Position numbers and translations under genes: made by a program. This document shows positions 33,318 through 35,429 of a DNA stretch of 35,429 nt, in pieces. The DNA is taken from contig JAAYJC010000161.1 of assembly GCA_012523085.1 (NCBI GenBank), forward strand, positions 1-35,429, written 5' to 3'. The notes under the pieces were generated by a model. It was not told the DNA's origin and ran no database searches. It saw only the letters and a program-made list of their open reading frames with translations. The DNA comes from Clostridiales bacterium (GTDB lineage: Bacteria > Bacillota > Clostridia > Oscillospirales > Oscillospiraceae). Every line of letters begins with the position of its first letter. Position 1 is the first letter of the stretch.

Positions 33318-34094
33318 TTAATCCAGATTCAACTTGTATTTCAGCATTAACTTCGTTACGACATAGAAGATGCCGGCGATGACAAAATTTAAAACAATCA
33401 TCAAAATCGCTACCATATGGATTTGCTGTTCAAGCTGCATTTTCAAAAAGATATTCTCAAAATTCATAACCCCGCCCGCCACAAGCAAGATGCTGCCAGC
33501 CGTTTGAAGCAGAATATTGATGACGACAAAGGCGCCGAAAGCAAAAAGCCCTCTGTGTTTATTAACCAGCAGACTTAGCGCCATACAAGCGTAGAGTGTC
33601 AAAATACCGGCGAGCAATGAAACTAGAACCGATACAGTGACTTCGATAACATATAATGCAAAGTTGAGGTCCGTTATATCAGTGGAGCGCAAAAGCCTTT
33701 GGATTGCCTCTGCCATTTCCCGAAAGCTGAATCCGGTCATTGCCATGATGGAAATCGCAGTGAACACAATGATAACGCTGGCTATGTTCCATACCGCCGC
33801 TGTAAGAAGCTTGCTGAAAATCAAGCTGTCTGTACTGACCGGAAGCGTAAACATCAGATATCCTTCGCTGCCAAGAAGATTTTTGTTGAAACGCTGGATC
33901 GTCAGAAGAAAGGTCATAACGAATATCCCGATAATCATGATGACCGATACAATGATACCGATGGCGCTCGGAACCTTAAAGCTCAGGCTCACGAACAGGC
34001 GGCTGAATGCCGCTACGATCAAAAGGGCGCCAAACATCGGCAGAAACACTCTTCCCGTAGCCTTAAACTCATATTTCATTAATTTCCCTAACAT
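33318..34094 (-). CDS. ABC-2-type membrane permease
   Basis: A 258-residue integral membrane protein with about six hydrophobic helices (PMFGALLIVAAFSRLFV, GIIVSVIMIIGIFVMTFLL, AAVWNIASVIIVFTAISIMAM, VLVSLLAGILTLYACMALSLLV, AFGAFVVINILLQTAGSILLVAG, MVAILMIVLNFVIAGIFYVV). It begins MLGKLMKYEFKATGR, as many ABC-2 permeases of YtrB-type exporters do. The start overlaps the end of the ATPase gene by 7 nt and has GGAGG upstream. With the ATPase and the GntR repressor it forms a three-gene operon of the ytr kind, which in Bacillus responds to cell-wall antibiotics; the substrate here is not known. Confidence 0.88.
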   Translation of the reverse strand: MLGKLMKYEFKATGRVFLPMFGALLIVAAFSRLFVSLSFKVPSAIGIIVSVIMIIGIFVMTFLLTIQRFNKNLLGSEGYLMFTLPVSTDSLIFSKLLTAAVWNIASVIIVFTAISIMAMTGFSFREMAEAIQRLLRSTDITDLNFALYVIEVTVSVLVSLLAGILTLYACMALSLLVNKHRGLFAFGAFVVINILLQTAGSILLVAGGVMNFENIFLKMQLEQQIHMVAILMIVLNFVIAGIFYVVTKLMLKYKLNLD

Positions 34095-34783
34095 TTGAAA
34101 ACCTCCCTGAAAAGCGCATCTACGGAAACGCCTTTGTTTTCCCTGATATCATCAACTGTTGAGGTCAAAACAACCTCACCGTTCCGGAGAAAGACCACAT
34201 CGTCAAGAACTCTTTCGATGTCTGCTATCAAATGCGTTGATATGACAACGGTAGCCTCTTGATTGTAGTTTTTAATGATAGTGTTGAGAATGTAATCCCT
34301 GGCTGCGGGGTCAACGCCGCCAATCGGTTCGTCCAGCAAATAGAGTTTTGCTTCCCGTGCCATAACAAGAATCAGCTGTACCTTTTCTTTGGTTCCCTTG
34401 GAAAGCGTCTTCAGCCTGTCATTTGGATTGATGTTTAAGCTATGAAGCATATCGCCTGCTTTACCGATGTTGAAATCCGCATAAAAATCCTTGAAAAAGC
34501 CAAGGATGTCGGAGACCTTCATCCAATCGTTTAGATATGTTTGTTCCGGGAGGTATGAAACAATCTCCTTCGTCCGAATTCCCGGCATCATGCCGTTAAT
34601 CAAAACCGTTCCCTCGGAAGGAGTCAGTAATCCGTTACAGATTTTTAAAAATGTGCTTTTCCCGCTTCCGTTTGGGCCAAGCAAGCCGATAATGCGTCCA
34701 TGTTCCAGGTTTAGATTCACATTGAAAAGCGCTTTTTTTGAGCCGTAGAGTTTACTAAGCCCGCTGCATTGCAGAATGGCCAT
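34088..34783 (-). CDS. ABC transporter ATP-binding protein (YtrB-like)
   Basis: A 231-residue ATPase subunit. Walker A is GPNGSGKST near residue 37; the signature is LSKGTKEKVQL instead of LSGGQ, as is usual in this subfamily; Walker B is KLYLLDEP followed by GGVDPAARDYI; the switch His is in VVISTHLI. The C-terminus (ADIERVLDDVVFLRNGEVVL, then VDDIRENKGVSVDALFREVF) is typical of BcrA/YtrB-type exporters. It starts at the stop codon of the GntR gene (1-nt overlap, TAATG), so the two are translationally coupled, and it overlaps the permease gene at its end. Confidence 0.93.
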   Translation of the reverse strand: MAILQCSGLSKLYGSKKALFNVNLNLEHGRIIGLLGPNGSGKSTFLKICNGLLTPSEGTVLINGMMPGIRTKEIVSYLPEQTYLNDWMKVSDILGFFKDFYADFNIGKAGDMLHSLNINPNDRLKTLSKGTKEKVQLILVMAREAKLYLLDEPIGGVDPAARDYILNTIIKNYNQEATVVISTHLIADIERVLDDVVFLRNGEVVLTSTVDDIRENKGVSVDALFREVFKC

Positions 34784-35151
34784 TATTTCATCTCCCTCAC
34801 TTTTGATTCAACCAATGCCAGGATTTCTTCTCTGGTATATCCCATTTCGAGCAGTTTTTTTAATATGTGTTCAATCTGTTCATACGCCAGTTCCTTTTTC
34901 GCATCCGTTATCATGTTCTCATCCTCCGTTACAAATCGCCCGATTGTTCTTTGCGTGTAGACCAGACCTTCCCGTTCCAGCTCAATCAACGCTTTTTGCA
35001 GCGTGTTCGGGTTGACCGAAGCCTCCGATGCCAGATCCCTGACGGTGGGCAGTTTAGCACCTGCCGGATAAGTGCCCGAAATGATCATAAGCTTGATCTG
35101 CTCCTTTAGCTGTACATAAATCGGCCTGTCTGATTGGAAATTCCAGTTCAT
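34783..35151 (-). CDS. GntR-family repressor, YtrA subfamily
   Basis: A 122-residue regulator. Residues about 10-75 are a winged helix: RPIYVQLKEQIKLMIISGTYPAGAKLPTVRDLASEASVNPNTLQKALIELEREGLVYTQRTIGRFV, with PTVRDLA and NPNTLQKA as the turn and recognition helix. The C-terminal tail of about 45 residues is too short for an effector domain and is the helical dimerisation piece of the YtrA subfamily. Such repressors govern their own ABC-transporter operon; here a long palindrome covers the promoter just upstream. First gene of the three-gene unit. Confidence 0.92.
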   Translation of the reverse strand: MNWNFQSDRPIYVQLKEQIKLMIISGTYPAGAKLPTVRDLASEASVNPNTLQKALIELEREGLVYTQRTIGRFVTEDENMITDAKKELAYEQIEHILKKLLEMGYTREEILALVESKVREMK

Positions 35152-35160
35152 GAAGTCACC

Positions 35161-35202
35161 GCCTGTATTATTGTGTTACGCACGTAATACAATAATACAG
35201 GC
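35161..35202. promoter_or_regulatory. operator of the ytr-like operon
   Basis: A 42-bp near-perfect palindrome: 35161-35181 and 35182-35202 match at 19 of 21 positions, with TGTATTATTGT and TTACG half-site elements. It lies between the promoter -35 and the GntR start and covers the -10, which is the layout of autorepression by a dimeric YtrA-type regulator. Confidence 0.75.
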
Positions 35203-35220
35203 GGATTGCCGATTTGTCAA
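35192..35220 (-). promoter_or_regulatory. sigma-A promoter of the ytr-like operon
   Basis: On the minus strand TTGACA (complement of 35215-35220) and TATTAT (complement of 35192-35197) are 17 nt apart. The -10 lies inside the operator palindrome. Confidence 0.82.
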
Positions 35221-35268
35221 GAGGAATTTTTAAAATATTTATAAATACCAGGAAATATTATATAGACA

Positions 35269-35305
35269 AAACGGTCTGCCGAGAATTTTCTTCGGCAGAC
35301 CGTTT
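35269..35305 (-). terminator. rho-independent terminator of the edge gene
   Basis: Perfect 14-nt arms (35269-35282 and 35292-35305) with a 9-nt loop; on the minus strand the stem ends in TTTTGTCT. It begins 10 nt after the stop codon at 35315. Confidence 0.8.
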
Positions 35306-35314
35306 CTATAGGTA

Positions 35315-35428
35315 TTATTTGCTGAGTGCAATCCGGCTTTGCTTGTATAGCGCAAGCGACATTTTCGGACCGGCGAAAAAGGTTGAGGCCAAAATTGGTT
35401 TTTCGGTGAAGGTTGGCGCATATTTTTC
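35315..35428 (-). CDS. 3' end of an unidentified gene (cut by window edge)
   Basis: The minus-strand frame that enters at the window edge ends ...FFAGPKMSLALYKQSRIALSK with TAA at 35315, followed at once by a strong terminator, which supports it as the real reading frame. Only 37 residues are visible and I do not recognise the family. A competing 60-residue frame in the same stretch crosses the terminator and is not credible. Confidence 0.5.
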   Translation of the reverse strand, partial: EKYAPTFTEKPILASTFFAGPKMSLALYKQSRIALSK

Positions 35429-35429
35429 G

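Noticed and set aside
1-35429. CRISPR array, tRNA, rRNA, integrase or phage structural genes
   Set aside because: I looked for regularly spaced repeats, tRNA T-loop and acceptor patterns and recombinase motifs by eye and found none; a dedicated search could still find a degenerate one.

Overview
The window looks like a chromosomal segment of an anaerobic, endospore-former-type Clostridia (Firmicutes/Bacillota), probably from the Eubacteriales/Oscillospiraceae side. This rests on consensus GGAGG ribosome binding sites, SLH-anchored secretion, DUF4179 anti-sigma and DUF169 proteins, a YtrA-type GntR operon, an NAD-type glutamate dehydrogenase and moderate base composition. It is an inference from gene content, not from a marker gene. 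No rRNA, tRNA, CRISPR array, transposase or phage gene was found.

Layout. (1) 1-2.8 kb: an FmdE-like protein, then a minus-strand pair encoding a surface-anchored ComEC-like metallo-beta-lactamase (SLH - MBL - lamin-tail) and DUF3006. (2) 2.8-8.5 kb: a minus-strand unit of a lipoprotein solute-binding protein, a strong intercistronic hairpin and two MoaF-like (calycin) paralogues, divergent from a PucR/CdaR-type regulator. (3) 9.1-11.3 kb: an ECF-like sigma factor and its DUF4179 membrane anti-sigma partner. (4) 11.7-16.2 kb: glutamate dehydrogenase followed by a 1043-residue fusion of a sensor-like N-terminus, a PEP-synthase/PPDK ATP-binding domain and a nucleotidyltransferase. (5) 16.5-19.2 kb: a remnant sigma factor, a GNAT acetyltransferase broken by one in-frame TGA, a rhodanese lipoprotein and DNA polymerase IV. 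(6) 19.5-22.6 kb: DUF169 - PHP phosphoesterase - DUF169, then a GreA/Rnk-type RNA polymerase-binding protein. (7) 23-28 kb: an O-antigen-ligase-like membrane protein, a double-CDGSH Fe-S protein, ApbE flavin transferase and an MBOAT acyltransferase, followed by a stretch of decayed coding sequence. (8) 28.5-32.4 kb: two cupin paralogues, a second PucR-type regulator and a fumarylacetoacetate-hydrolase-family enzyme. (9) 32.5-35.4 kb: a YlxP/DUF503 gene that appears to start at ATA, a small cysteine-rich ORF, a YtrA-YtrB-permease operon with an operator lying on its promoter, and the 3' end of another gene.

How it may fit together. Two cassettes share a plan: a tandem pair of small-ligand-binding beta-barrel proteins (MoaF-like in one, cupin in the other) next to a PucR-type regulator; both regulators are 509 residues with the starts chosen here. 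The first has a lipoprotein binding protein with no permease; the second has an FAH-family C-C bond hydrolase. A plausible reading is uptake or sensing and breakdown of a small aromatic or carboxylic compound; the substrate cannot be read from the sequence. The other notable unit is gdhA with the PPDK_N/nucleotidyltransferase fusion, which lacks the phosphohistidine domain needed for ordinary PEP synthesis and is more likely regulatory.
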